A stretch of 64,000 nt of DNA, taken from positions 8,974,001-9,038,000 of the forward strand of contig JAYJMM010000124.1 in NCBI GenBank assembly GCA_037349105.1, written 5' to 3'. How positions within the stretch are numbered: the first letter of the stretch is position 1; every line of letters begins with the position of its first letter. Source of the DNA: Limnomonas spitsbergensis (taxonomy: Eukaryota; Chlorophyta; Chlorophyceae; Chlamydomonadales). Shown here piece by piece: positions 1 to 12,473 of the stretch. Under the pieces are notes generated by a model that had not been told where the DNA came from, did not search any database, and saw only the letters and a list, made by a program, of their open reading frames with translations. Both the position numbers and the translations under genes were made by a program.

Positions 1-3000
1 AAGAGAGAAATACAAGTCTGATCCTTGAGGGGTCCAGAGTTCAGGCTACGTCATGTGGGGGGATGGCTTCAAGCCGGACACCCCGTACTATGGTGCATAT
101 TGGTCATATTTGTACGCGAGGTGTCTTCAGGCGAAATCTTGAAACTGGTACGGGAAATAGCGTGTTCTTGCAGACCAGCACCATTGATGTGAAGCCCTGC
201 AACCCAAGCCAGCAGGAGGCAAATCTATCAATCAATTAATCACTACCAGGAAATCAAACAAATACTCAGCCCCTCCCTTACGGTTTACGATCTGGGATCT
301 AAGAACCCTGAACATAAAACACAGTCTTTTAGGCGAACACGCATGCACCCTGCTGAATCTCCTATAGCAGGCCAAACAAAAGCCCTCAGCATCTACCTTC
401 AAGTTGATGATCAGGTTGGCTCCAACCCTTGACCCTAAAACCTTAATACACCACCCACCTCCACCCCTGCCCCCTGCTGGCTACTTCTATCACCCACCTC
501 TGCCCTGCCGGCATGGCTTTTCTCAAGCCCGCCCAGCCCTTCTGCATTGCCCTTTTCCAACACACGCAGGCACTAGTCTCTAGCTCCCAAACAATGAACC
601 CCAAACAGCTTATTGAGGGCCAGCCAGTAGCACCCACCTCTGCCCCTCCTCCCTGGCTGTTCTCCAGCACACTCGCCGCCTCCCCCGGCATCGACCTTGT
701 CCAACGCACGCAGGCCACGCGGCTCATCGGCAGCGGAGGGTTCACGGGCACCTCGCACACGCGGGGTTGTGAGGCTGTACCTGCTGCAGCGGCAGCGCCC
801 CCTGAGGCCACCGTCTGGAACCAGGTGTCGACAGCCTTCAGGGCAGCGCAGTACCAGGGCGTGGTGGCGGCAGCGGCGCTGAACTTCACGCGGATGCGCT
901 TCTCCCCGTCCGTCCCTTTGAGGGCCCTGGTGGGTGTCAGCAGGAGAGGAGGTCGGGTGAGAGGGAGCCGAGAGATGTTGATTGAATGGTTTCCTAAGCC
1001 ACCTTTGCAGGGCGGCCGGGAGGTCATTTAAATATGGACCTGCAATTCTGCACAAGCGAGACATGTCACCAGGGATGCAGGCCTGGGTTTGGCTCAGGAC
1101 ACTCGTACCTGGTGATCTCCTTCTGCGCGTTCTTGGCCCGCTTTTCCTGCTGCACGGCCATGGACTTGAGCACCCTGTCCTCTTCTTTTTTTAACCGCTT
1201 CTCTTCCTGCGCCACACAAGACAGCATGCACCTCACGATCACCCAATCTGAACTTAAGCCAAAGACTTATGACCCTGTTCCCCTTCTATCCGAGCTGCGC
1301 TGCCCCTCCTGTAAGGAATATATCAATATTACCGGTATGCCATGAGGCGTGAATGCAGGCAGCCACCCGTTCGGTCCTGGCTTTATCTCGGTCCTTCCTA
1401 GGAAAGCAGTGCCCCTCCTCCCCCTTGAGCAGCAATATCCCTGTAACCCAGTTGTTCATGGAACAGAAATGCCCCATTTCTTAAGGACACATAAATACAG
1501 TAAATACTCCGCTCCGACATGGAAGACATGGAAGGCAACTAGCCCTCTTTGACCAGGGGGCCTGTATAGAGCAGTATCAACAATATTACAACAACACTCA
1601 TTTGCCAGGGCTGCAACAGTTACAGCCTGGCGACTGTCAGGAGTTGTAAAGGGATGCATGTGACCTTTTATGCACGTGACCCTCATTTTTATTTTGAAGT
1701 CAATGCTTTCTGTATCCCCCTGCTTGCTCTATAGGATCTTTTTGAACATAGGTGATAGCGTCCACAGCTGCAGTTCTACGGCATGCAGAGGCTCTGTCCC
1801 TCCCCACCTGGCATCTGCTAGGACTCTGGGAGGTGTGTTCGTCAACTGGCAGACGATTGCAGGCGCTGAGCATCTACCAACATTCTGATGGCATATGTTG
1901 GGCACCTGCCAGCACAGAGGCGCCAAATACGCACATCGCTTTGACCTGCTACTTTGCACTGTTACTCTGTTAGCAGCCGCAAGGGGATACAGATGGAGCA
2001 AGTTTCCTGCTATTTAAACTGGCACAGGCCAATGTGGGTACGTCTGATTTGAGCGTTGTTGCACATGGCCTGTCTGTGCTTAATACCCTCATCTTTCCTG
2101 CTATTCAATCAGGTGCCGGTGCTGGTGTAAGGCGCTTGTGCTGTTGTGCACATTCACTTCGAGTGCTGTTGCACATGGCTAACAGGCTAACATGGCTTGT
2201 CCGTGTGTCCTACCTTGATGGTCTCTTTTTCCCTCTTAGCGGCCTCCATGTCTTCAGCGCTCCTCTTTCTTTGCTTCTGAGAGAGCCAAGGAAAATAAAT
2301 ATGATGAAAATACATGGGGCTTGCCGACACAAACACCAGCAACTCAGGTGATTCGCACATGGGCTGTGAAAGGCAGATGATAGCTACAACGGAAATGAAG
2401 CGCATGAGAGTCCCAATGGAAACAAGGCCACTGGGTGAAATGAAGAGCCAAGGACACAGAATATGATGGGTGACTGAGCATGACAGGTCCTTCCGGAAAT
2501 TCTCCCGTACAGCCGGTACAGGGTCAAGGACAGGGGCAAAGTCGTCCAACATCTGTCCCCTCCTCAGGCGGCTTCCATAATCCACACCTATTGGCTCAAT
2601 CTTTGTTTACTTGTATCTACCTTTGGAACAGTAGCAGCCCCTGACAAGGTCTCAGGCGGCGAATCTGCCTCAATGGGGCTTACTGGCACGGCTACGCGTC
2701 CAAGCTGCCGCTCTCCTGGCCCCACTGCTGCCCGGCCCGGCAGCACTTTCACCCCGAGGCCTCGTCGCTCTGACGACACACCGCCGCCACCGAGCGATCG
2801 GTTCTGCATGTTGAGCACAGCTTGCTGCAGTGCCGGATGTGCACTATCCTGTTGTGAGTCCGGTAGCCACGCCAGGCCTAGGTCGTCATCCTCCTCCACC
2901 TCCTTTGCAGGAGGCATCATGCCTTGTAATGCATCACCTCCAGGTGCAGCCACCATGTCCCAGTCTGAGTCCTGCTGATCCTCGCTATCCTGCTGATCCT

Positions 3001-4335
3001 GCTGTTGTCTGCTACTTCCACCTGGTGCCTGCAATCCCGAGGCACCTGCCTTTGCCTGCAGTTGCGGGAGCTGTTTGAAATCCTCAAGCAGGTGCCTGTC
3101 CTCGTCCTCCTTAAACAGGTGCCCACCCTCATCATCCAGGTCACCGAGGCAGCATCCAGCGGCAGCTAACGCAGTCATACCCCGGGCCGCAGTGGTGGCC
3201 CCACTCAGGGGGACTGCTGCCGCCGAGCCCGTCCTGGACATCACTGCCGCTGAAGGCAGTCGCCCTATGACTTCTGAAGGCAACGAGCTGAACGGGCGGG
3301 GGCCAGCACCGCCCTCTACCCTGTTGATCATGCCAGAAAAGTTAGCAGCAGGATGTGCACCTGTAGGCGGCCCTGCACCCGCGGCGCTGTTGCTCCCGTG
3401 GCGGGAAAGACCGTCGGGCGCAACTGAAACCTTGCCACCGCTGCTCCTACAAGAGGCTCCGGCAGATGCATCTGCACCTCCCGCCCCTCCGATGCGTGTT
3501 GGCCTCAGAACTGCAGTGCTGGCTGCCCCGCTGAGCCTGTTGCTGGGTGCAGGGGGTAGGTCCCAGCCCGCCTGCTGCTGACGAGGGAGCCCAGTCGAAC
3601 GGCCGCTCCTGGTCGGCTGCTGCACCTCCTGCCCCAGGGATGCAGAACTGGGCAGGCTCTCCTTGAGTAAGAGCTTGAGCGCGTCACAGGAGAAGCCGCC
3701 GCTGTGGGTCGGCCGAGGCGCTGGTGCTGGCCCTGCAGCAGGGAGAACCTTGGGCCTGAAGTCCTCCTCCAGCAGCGATTTGAGAGCGTCCGAGAGGCTG
3801 CCGCTGATGCACGGCTGCGGCCGCTGCTGCTGTCGCTGGGCAGGTATAGGAAGAAGACCTGGGGTGGTGTCCTCTATGGGGTCGTCATGGTCGTTAGCCG
3901 CAGGAGCGGCAGGTCGAGGAGTGGCACTGATCGGCCGCCGGCTGCATTCCGGCCCGGCTCCGGTGATCAATGCATCTCTGTTTGGAACCAAAAGCTGTCT
4001 TAATATCTCGGAGTTGCCACTGTGGGACCTAACTGTTGGTTTAGTGCTTTGCAGCGCTCCAGTGGGCTCAGTTTTCACTTCAGCATGGTTGGACAGGGCT
4101 GGCGGTCCCGCTGATGGAGCGCAGTCTTCATCGCTGTCCGTGAGTGATATCACACCTGTCAGGTCAATGGGTGCTCAGTAGTAAGCTTCCAAATAAAAGA
4201 AAGAGTGCAAACTTATACCGAAGCAAATGTGACATGACACTCACCGTTGTGTCGGAAGGTCGCTGCAGTGACAGAAGGAATAACCTTGCCAGTATCGTCG
4301 TCATCGTCAAGGGAGAGATCAATCATCCGTGACAT
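1..4335 (-). CDS. EME1: EME1-like crossover junction endonuclease partner, 3' part outside window
   Basis: EME1 is the non-catalytic partner of MUS81 in the nuclear structure-specific endonuclease that cuts branched DNA. Phase-consistent exons: 4245-4335 (start ATG), 2621-4155, one starting at 2552 with unresolved end, 2214-2276, 1109-1206, 638-926; the rest lies to the left. The N-terminus has two SUMO-interaction-like motifs, MIDLSLDDDDD in exon 1 and VISLTDSDED at the start of exon 2, followed by a long disordered Ser/Gln/Ala-rich segment. Exons 2214-2276 and 1109-1206 encode a Lys/Glu-rich helix (KQRKRSAEDMEAAKREK, then EEKRLKKEEDRVL) of the kind that precedes the ERCC4-like fold in EME1. 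The 638-926 exon then gives a degenerate nuclease-like segment with VACVRWTRSMP, resembling the VxW-R strand of EME1. The identification rests on this order of features; another SIM-bearing coiled-coil protein is possible. Confidence 0.57.
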
Positions 4336-4560
4336 GTAATGATTATTGGAAGGTGTAGGTAGACTTTAAATTTGAAAAGGGTCCGTTCCAGCAAACGCAT
4401 GTGCGGTATGATTCATTTGTGCATCATTATTTCCAAAGAGCACAGTCTCATTGAACAGGCCAAAGCGCTAACGAAAAACGCAAACACAAGTAATTGGGTT
4501 TCAGCAAAACCTGAAAATGTAGAACAGTGCCAATGCAACACAGCTACGGCGGCAGAGCAG

Positions 4561-7042
4561 ATGGCTAACATGATGAATCTTAATTTATGTGGATATCGCA
4601 CTGCTACATGTGTTCCTTGTCGGGGCACATCCTCAAAATCCGTTTCGTGGTCCCCGTATGAGAGGACTCCTACAAGAGGATGCTTTCAAACGCATGCAAA
4701 AAGAAGTAAGGGCCAGGACGTGCAACCTGCAGCTCCCGCAACGCCCGTGCAGGCTGCAGCTCCTGCAAAGTCCTTCGGCCTACCAGAGAGAAAGAAACGA
4801 ACGACGAAATCCGATGACATAGACAAAGAAATTCAGTTTCAGGAAAGCGAAGTGGACCTTACGATAGAAGGTGCGAGTCCTTGGATTGGAGTGGTACTTA
4901 GCATGGGATGGCATGCAAGTAGTGGTGTGGATGTCGTGACAGAATGTGTCAGGGAGCAGGAAACAGCATGATAACTTCAATATTCTTGGCGTTTTCCAGC
5001 ATTGAGAATTTATGTGGTTGACTCATACATTAACTCATATGGCACAGATGACAACAGCCTGTAGGATGATATCTTTCTGGCATTCCCTGTGGAAACTACC
5101 GGTAGCTTCAACTGGTGCAGATGCATAATGAGACTCCAAGACTTCATCCTTGGACCCCTGGTAGAGATGAAAGCGAGAAGCATGTCTACATAGCAGATTG
5201 ATGATAACAATACTTAAATATTATGTCTATGCTGCGTCTCCTGAGATCTTGTGCTCAGCAGGCTGAGCTGCGTCACCATGTGCCATGCACTTGCCCACGC
5301 AGACCTCACACAACTTCAGTATGAGGTGGTGGAAGACGACGAAGACGAGGACGAAGATGAGGGAGGTGATGCTGATGGCCGGACCCTGGCCGATTTCGTA
5401 AACGCTGAGCCGGAAATCAGCATCCCGGAGAACCGACGGATCACTATCCTCATGGAGCTTCTGTCAGCGGGGGGCAGCTTGGACGCCAAGATTTCTCAGT
5501 TCCGAGATAACATAGACATTGAAATGCTGCAGGTGACTAAGTGACGAGAATAAGAAGTCACATGCGTTTGCTTATGCCCACCCCAACCCCATGTTTTGAC
5601 TTATGATGCATGCTTGACTGCGTTCATGTGTTTAAAAGTGTGATGGTCATACTGTATGACCTGGACCTGGTTTATCCACCTCCTCATCTGTGGTAGTCAG
5701 TCAAAAATGTCAATGTGCGCCTCTGAGCAGTGTCTGGAGACGCAGCCTTGGTGGAGTGAGCCTCTGTTTGGAAATATGAACTGTCTAAGACTCTCAGCAT
5801 CAGAAGAATAAAGAATGAGGCGGGGGGTCAAGATTATAAAATAAATGGCATCTGCCTGTCCTGACTTCCTTGATGCAAGCGCTCAGTGCAGCGCTGCATG
5901 GTGCTGGGACTAAATTGGGAGGCTGCTTGACATCTTCTCTTTCGTTTGCTAGGTACGTTCCGTTTCTTCTGCGAGCATCAGCCTGTTGCTTATAGCTCAG
6001 TTTTTGCATCCCAAGATTGGGCATTGGCCATGGATCTCTGCATGGAAATGGATAACGGATTCATACGGCATGAGCCTTGACATGTGTCCACAGGACCTGG
6101 AGGTGACAAGCTATTGATGAGCCCTAACCTGCATCTAAAATCTTGGCATTACATTTCCATTTTGCTGCTCCCTGTCACTTTGGTGTGCCCTCCTGCCCTT
6201 GTAGCTGCTCCTGCACCCTGTCACTGGGTGTGTACTATCTTGCTCTTGCAGCTGTTGGTTTTTTTCTGTTGGTATTGTGGGCGACCAACTGCTCTTGCAG
6301 CTGTTGACTTTTCCATTCCCTGAAGGTTGCTCTCCTCCTCTTGCAGCTGCTGGCACAGCGTCTAGAGACAGCTCGGAGCTATGAGCAGAACAGTCCAGCA
6401 GTACAGCGGCTGGAGGACCTGTACCGTACCCTGAAGGTTGTGTACCAGCGCAGTGAGGCATCTCCTGCTATGCGGCTCTTGGACGACGTCCTGGACATCC
6501 TAGGGGATTCTTCCTCCCCTAGGGATGAGGACCCTTTTGCGGTGGACGCATCCGGCGCTGTGGACCTGAGTGACATGACCTTAGCGGGTGCTTATGTGCA
6601 GAGACGGAATGAGGCTGCCTCGCGCATGAAGAGTGCTTTCACGGGTGGGATGGCTGACGGGGTCGATATATTTGCAGCGGCGGCAGCGCTTGCTGAAGCA
6701 GGTCCACTGGCTGCGGAGGAGCTGAGTGTGGAGTACGTGAGGCTGCATGAGTTCCTGGCGGAAACATCAGAGCTGCTGGACCAGGCGAAGCAGCAGCAGC
6801 AGGAGCTGGCAGAAGCCATTACTAGGACTGAACGGGAGCTAGATTATGTCTCAAAGAAGCAGCCTGGGATCTTGACTACGGACTTGAACTTGAAGGACAG
6901 GGCAAGGCAGCTGAAGCTAGCCAGGGTGGCTTATGAAGATCGCGAGCAGAGCATGGCTCAGCTCGATGATGTGGTGTACATTGCAAGGTCATTTGAGGTC
7001 CAAAACATGAGAGATCAGGGCGGCGGTGCACTTGAATTCTGA
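4561..7042 (+). CDS. Unrecognised acidic coiled-coil protein, probably plastid-targeted
   Basis: Three exons join in phase: 4561-4870, 5303-5532 and 6347-7042, giving 411 aa. I chose the ATG at 4561 because it opens an Arg/Ser/Thr/Ala-rich, acid-poor N-terminus like a chloroplast transit peptide; an in-frame ATG at 4399 is also possible. Exon 2 carries an acidic run (EVVEDDEDEDEDEGG) and then a conserved-looking helical segment (ENRRITILMELLSAGGSLD) that continues in exon 3 (LLAQRLETARSYE, SPAMRLLDDVLDIL). A Gln/Glu-rich coiled coil follows (about residues 310-360). I do not recognise the family; the helical core loosely recalls uncharacterised plant plastid proteins, from memory only. The gene starts 225 bp from the EME1-like gene in divergent orientation. 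Confidence 0.6.
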
Positions 7043-7113
7043 ACAGTGGCGTCTGTTCTGTATTACGATAGCAGGTTATTTGAACGAAGAAGTGCTGAGT
7101 GTCAACATGAATT

Positions 7114-7118
7114 TGTAA
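7114..7118 (+). promoter_or_regulatory. TGTAA polyadenylation signal candidate
   Basis: TGTAA lies 72 bp after the stop codon of the upstream gene. TGTAA is the usual polyadenylation signal of chlorophyte algae; the assignment rests only on motif and position. Confidence 0.5.
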
Positions 7119-7812
7119 CCAGTCATGTATACAACGAAGGATGTTCGAGATTGGAGGGTCAATGCCTGCATCAATGGTGACTCAAGGGTGTCAATGTGGC
7201 ATGGGAAAGTGTTCGCTCTGGCTAGGGCACCATGTCATACGTCGTGACAGCCAGAGCAGTTCCCTCCCCTCCCTTGCCGCACCGACTGTCAGCTATGGGA
7301 GTCCCCTGCTGCCTCCCTTAAAGTCCCCCGCCCCCTCATGCCCCTCTTATGCCACCGCCGACTGCTGTAATATGGACTGCCGTCCTGGTACTCGTTATGA
7401 ACTTTTTCAGGGTTTGGAGGACGATGGTTTAGCGCTTTTAGGGTGGACTGCGTCCCCGAGGCAGTCATCGCGCCAGGCCTGTCTTGATTGGATACGTGTC
7501 CACCCGATACGTGTCATCACACTTTTTGTGTCAGACGACATTTTCTTTCGTCGTGACCGTTCCTTCTTCTGTCTTGCATACGTACGGCATCCTAGATGAG
7601 AAAGAGGAGACCAAACAACTTCTCTAATGAACTTGAATTTGTGAAATTTGAGGTTTCATATCCGAAGTGACAAGGGATTGCAGGCGGGGTGCGATCGTTT
7701 GGCAAGGTCGGACATTGGACGTGCACCCGGAAATAAAACCCTACACGAGTCTGGTACTTTCTTCCACAACACGCGGCCACGTGCCAATACTGATTGGCCA
7801 CAGCTTGAAGTC
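7119..7812. other. Intergenic spacer upstream of the NIT2-like gene
   Basis: About 0.7 kb separates two genes of the same direction. I see no convincing exon, RNA gene or mobile element. It should hold the promoter and 5' leader of the NIT2-like gene, but I recognise no defined regulatory site. Confidence 0.5.
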
Positions 7813-10800
7813 ATGGATAACGGGAGCGTGATGCACGTTGATGCGGGGCAGGTTCAGACACTGACACAGCGTCTGAGCAAAGTGATGCTGGATGTCAGCT
7901 CAAGTTTAGCTGATTCGGGCGGGGGAGCGCTTGTCCAGGTTCGCTGCACAAGAGATGCTTTGCTGAGGCAACGATAAGAGACTCGTTCAGCCTAACACGT
8001 GGATGAGTCAGGTGGTAACTATTGCGTGCTGAAATATGCAGGTCTGGATGCCAGAGCATTGCGCCGATGGTTCAGTTGTGCTAAGCGCTCAAGGTCTGCC
8101 TTTCAGCATCAGCGGCGTTGGCGACCTTCTGGCCCTGTATCGCTGTGTCTCCGTTCGGTACAGGTTCAGCACAGACGTCATGAAGCCCAGCCTGATGGGA
8201 GCTATTGGAAGAGTGTATTCTTCAATGGAGGTGGGTCTTGTTTTTCAAGGACATGTCGTGTTGCTGCAAAACTTGCGCCTTTCTGACACCTATGACTCAC
8301 TCCGCAGCCGGAAATGTCAAACAACGTGCAGCAGTATGACAAGCAAGTGTACCTACGCGTCAGTGAAGCGCAGAGATGTCGCGTGCACTCTACTCTGGTC
8401 GTGCCGCTGTATAGCCAAGACAGCAGCATGCTGCATAAGCCCATAGCCATATTCGAACTCGTTCAGAGCGACAAGGACTGCCCGTTCCCCACTGTCATGG
8501 CGCATTTGCGGCGCTGCCTCGAGGTATGCATTGGCTTCGACATGCAGGTTGCGTCTAGGGGATGGTGAGGGGGCAACATGAAGGATCATCTAGGATGGCT
8601 AATCAGCAGGGATGCTGATGGTGTAACATTCAAAAAAGGAGGGAGGCACCCTTTGCACCTGGACCTCTCTGCTGCCTAGATTTGCAGGCAGGATACATTG
8701 AGCATGCACAGCCCAGATCCGCAACCCCATTGCATCTGAGGCTATTCTGCCGCTGCCAGCATCATATCTCCAAAGGCGCACTGTCTGGCTTGGCAGCATT
8801 AGGCTCCAATGCTGCAGCTTGTATGATAATGAAGGCCGTCATGGGACCTTGCTGCATGATGCAGGCTGTGAAGCTCTACACATGTGATCTACATGGCACG
8901 CCGCCTGGGCTCCAAAAATGGGCGCTGCGCTTGGAGGAACCCATGCTCAGTGCTGGCGCGAAGAGACCTGGCAGCAGCAGGAAGAGCTTTGAGGAGCAGC
9001 AGCACCAGCAGGGTGGAGCAGGGTGGAGCGGCAGGGCGCCAGGAATGCGCAATGCGCTGCTCCTGGCCCCCAAAGTGGAGGTGCATGGCGAATCCAGCGC
9101 AGAGAATTCAGGTGGCGCGTCTGGAGGTGTGTTCTCTGCCTGCTTACCCGCTTGCTTCTGAAGCAGGATGCCCGTTTACATTCTTGCGCCTGCCGCAAAC
9201 TTGAACTCCTGCCTTTGGGCGGGCCTTCTCAATTGCTGCAAACAAAAGGACATACAACGCATATTTTAACGCAGTTTAGGGAACCTTACAAATTGCCCTT
9301 GTTTCCTCCAAAGTTAGTTGACCCGAATAGATGTGTGGGATCTGCTTTTCTCTGAATTAAATGCAGCCCATGTGGCTGGGATGCCATGATTGGGCCAACT
9401 GGGAGCAAAGTGGTGGCCTATGCTGGAAGCTGCAAGGTGGAGGGTGAAAAACTTTATAACCAGGTCAGGTCTAGCTGCACGAGGCCACTCTGGCTTGTGG
9501 TGCTGCATTCAATTGTAGCTTCGAAGCACGAGGCAACTCACGAGGCTTTGCGACCAGGGCGCAATGGGAGTGCAGAAAGGGGTCAACGGCATATTAGGGG
9601 GGGGGCATGGCCTGTCCATTGGGAATGGGGTCGCATGGTGGTCAGAAATTTCTGCCATTGGGTGCAGGCCTGCCTCCTGTTGTTCACCTGGCAACTGGAT
9701 CCCGGAACTGTAGTTGGGCACCCATCTCTTTCCTACCCTGTCAGGGCCTGCCAATGTTTTCTAGCAGGGCGTGTACAAAGATGGTCTTGGCCACCTACTT
9801 CTGTCCCCTGCCTGCGGCCTTGCTGCTTCTGTCTGATCTTTGCCTTATGATTCCTCTGCTCGTCCAGGGTCAAACAAACAGCCACGAGGGAGGTTGTCGG
9901 ATGAAGACCCATCAGGGGTGCAAGGAGTTTCAAAGTGGGTGTGCATTTAGTGCAACTCATGTACGGTGCCTGGGGTTCAAGGCTTCAACAAGGCATAAAC
10001 CCCATAACCTCGGATATCGTTTATTTGCTACGCGCTACCCATCCTCTTACATGCCCAGCTGTACATTGCACAACGAGTCGGTCGAAATGCTGTGCTGTGC
10101 ATGGCCGACGGGGTCAGTGAAAATGACGTTTCGTGCATGCTGCTTGCATGCACCCGCCCAAACGTGTGATGTGAGCATGCACATGTCTGGATGCATGCTG
10201 TCTTCCTGCATTGGCCTGCTTGAATGCATGCGGCATGGAGGGTATCACATCCATATACCGGAATGAACGACTCGCTGCTTTACTGGCACTGAGATGATGT
10301 ACTGGACTAGTCCAGTACCGCTTCGTTGGATCTTGCATCCAAGCAGCCCCGTCCCAAGCGGGCAATCCCCATCGTCAGAGTCAGCAATTTTTAGCTGCGG
10401 CGGCCGCTTACCAGTATTTAGAGCAGCTCAATTGGTAGAGCGTAGGATTGCACAGTCTTAAGTTTGCAAGTTTCTCACACTAACTTGTGTCTGTCCTTCA
10501 CACAGCATGGCCTCTCTTCTGACCGTGCTGAAAAGATAATTTCATAAAGGTGTCGGCCGATCGTACCTTTTGGAAAAAGAGGTGCAGGTGCAATTGTCTT
10601 AAAACATACCCTGTCCATCAGTCGAATTCTCTGCTTTTGCTGATGTTGATTCAGTGTCTTATTTAAGGATGCAGATGCTGCCTGGGCCCATGCTGCTCTG
10701 TCAACTTCCACCTTGTGCCCCTTTCTATGTGTGCCCATTTGTCCACCCATGCCATTTTTAAGGCTTTTGTCGCGGTTCTGCTGCAGGCCGTCTGGAGTCT

Positions 10801-12335
10801 TGGTCCTCAACGCTGGCAGCAGGGAGTACGCCGGCTTGCCTATCCCCCAGGCAGCTGCCGCAGACCACGTCCCTGGCATGGCCACTAGCCAGCAGGCCCG
10901 GGAGCTGGCCGAGTGGATGGCTGAAAACAAGTTTGGTCCCGATGCGCTTGAGAGCATCAAGAACATGCTCCAGAACACAAGCCCTAGGCAGCAGATGCAA
11001 CAGCTGCAGCAGAACGCCGACGCGGGTGTTCAAGGACACCATTCAAAGCAGCAGGGCCATGGGCAACAGCGTGGTGACGAGCCGCGTGTGGGGTCAAGTT
11101 TGGGCAGGAATAGCGCACAGCCAGCAGCGTCTACCCTGCAGGTATCCCGACCGCAGCAGCAGCAGCAACAGCAACAATCCGAGGCCCGCAATCGGGCGAC
11201 TATGGCCGGCCCAGGCAGGCTGGACGCTGATGGTAACGAGGAGATCAGCAGCGACGGTGATTCTGATGACTCCGACGGCGAGCGTGGTGATAAGGGGAGT
11301 AATCGCGTCGGAGGGGGAGCGGGGAAGCGCCTTCGGTACGAAGACCTGCAGGCGCAGTTTGGTCTCGGCCTGAAGGAGGCTGCGGCTAATATGGGCATTT
11401 GCGCAACAACGCTGAAACGGGCTTGCCGCCGCCATGGAATTAAGCGCTGGCCGCGGCGGCAAATTGCCAAGCTGAGCAAGGCGCTGACGCAGATGGGGTA
11501 CCAGGGTGCGCCTCCGCCGCTGCTCGTGCAGTCGGCAGTCAAAGGTCAGCTGCAGCAGCAGCAGCCAGAGGCAGCTGCAGATCTGTCTTCGCCGAGCGAG
11601 CTTCACATCCAGAAGCAGAGAGAAGTGCAACAGATGCAGCTTCAAGCGCAGCAGATGCAGCGGCAGGCGCAACAGATGCACCAGGAGCTTCAAATGCAGG
11701 AGCAGATGCAGCTGCAGCTGGCACAGCAGCAACAGCACATGGGCGGCATGAGCCAAATGCAGGGCGGCAGCACTGGGCCCCAGACTGAGTATGCCGCTCG
11801 GTCGGGCATGCAGCAGTATCAGAGGCAGCCGCAGCCGCAGCCGCTGCACCAGATGTATTCCGAGTTTGCTCAAGGGGGTAACATGCACGGTGGTATGGTA
11901 TTCCCTGCGACGAGTGGGGATCTGGATTCATCCGGTGCGCCCCACGCCTTTCCATACCGCGACGGTGCGGACCACGCGTCGGCTCCCGGCCAGGCCGCGC
12001 AGGACTCGTGGCAGCGAGTGCCATCAAGCTTCCTGCAGATTGACCGCTCCAGCATGCCGCCACCGCCGCACCTGCAGCTGCAAGGCGGAAATGGCGCAGC
12101 GTACGGCCCATGTAGCAGCCGCGGGCAGTCGCAGTCTTTCCTGAGCTTGCCCACCTCGGACTTCATGAATGGCTCAGACTTAATGGAACGGATGGACGGG
12201 GGGAACAATGTAGAGGCAACCAGCGTGAGCCGGCTAGCGCATACAGCGATAGACCATGTGGCAGATGCCATGCATGACCACGGGGGGGGATGCCTGACGG
12301 ATCTGCTCCACGACGATGTGGGCATGTCTTTGTGA
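7813..12335 (+). CDS. NIT2: NIT2-like NLP transcription factor (GAF-like plus RWP-RK domain)
   Basis: NLP/NIT2 proteins are nuclear activators of nitrate assimilation genes. Exons 7813-7938, 8042-8230, 8308-8523 and one from 8865 to about 9126 encode the N-terminal NLP (GAF-like) domain: VQVWMPEHCADGS, a YR-VS-RY-FS pattern, a G-IGRVYSSME loop, then QYDKQVYLRVSEAQRC and TLVVPLY--IAIFELVQSD, all at the expected spacing. The last exon (about 10787-12335) has an acidic Ser/Asp stretch and then the RWP-RK domain (coded by about 11331-11490), with LRYEDLQAQFGLGLKEAA, GICATTLKRACRRHGIKRWP and RR. Long Gln/Met-rich stretches follow to the stop. There is no PB1 domain, as in algal NIT2 and unlike land-plant NLPs. 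The link between 9126 and 10787 is out of phase if joined directly, so a small exon is missing from the model. Confidence 0.85.
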
Positions 12336-12354
12336 GGCGGCGGAGCTAGGAAGG

Positions 12355-12420
12355 CCGGGGGGGGGGGTAGGGGGGGAGTGTGTGTGAGATGGAGTGGGAG
12401 ACGGAGTTGGAGGGTTAGTG
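12355..12420 (+). repeat. G-rich run downstream of the NIT2-like stop
   Basis: A run of about 13 G is followed by TAGGGGGGG and GT/GGAG-rich sequence, beginning about 20 bp after the NIT2-like stop codon and so probably inside the 3'UTR. It has enough G-tracts to form a quadruplex on paper. Confidence 0.6.
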
Positions 12421-12468
12421 GTGTTGGGGTACAGATACAAGTGACATGAGTGACTGAGAAATAATGTG

Positions 12469-12473
12469 TGTAA
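12469..12473 (+). promoter_or_regulatory. TGTAA polyadenylation signal candidate for NIT2-like gene
   Basis: TGTAA lies 134 bp after the stop of the NIT2-like gene, in the range expected for a green-algal 3'UTR. Motif and position only. Confidence 0.45.

Noticed and set aside
10418..10475. tRNA gene suggested by AGCTCAATTGGTAGAGC (D-arm/A-box-like)
   Set aside because: The anticodon stem pairs badly and the T arm and acceptor stem do not form; at most a decayed tRNA-derived scrap inside the NIT2-like intron.
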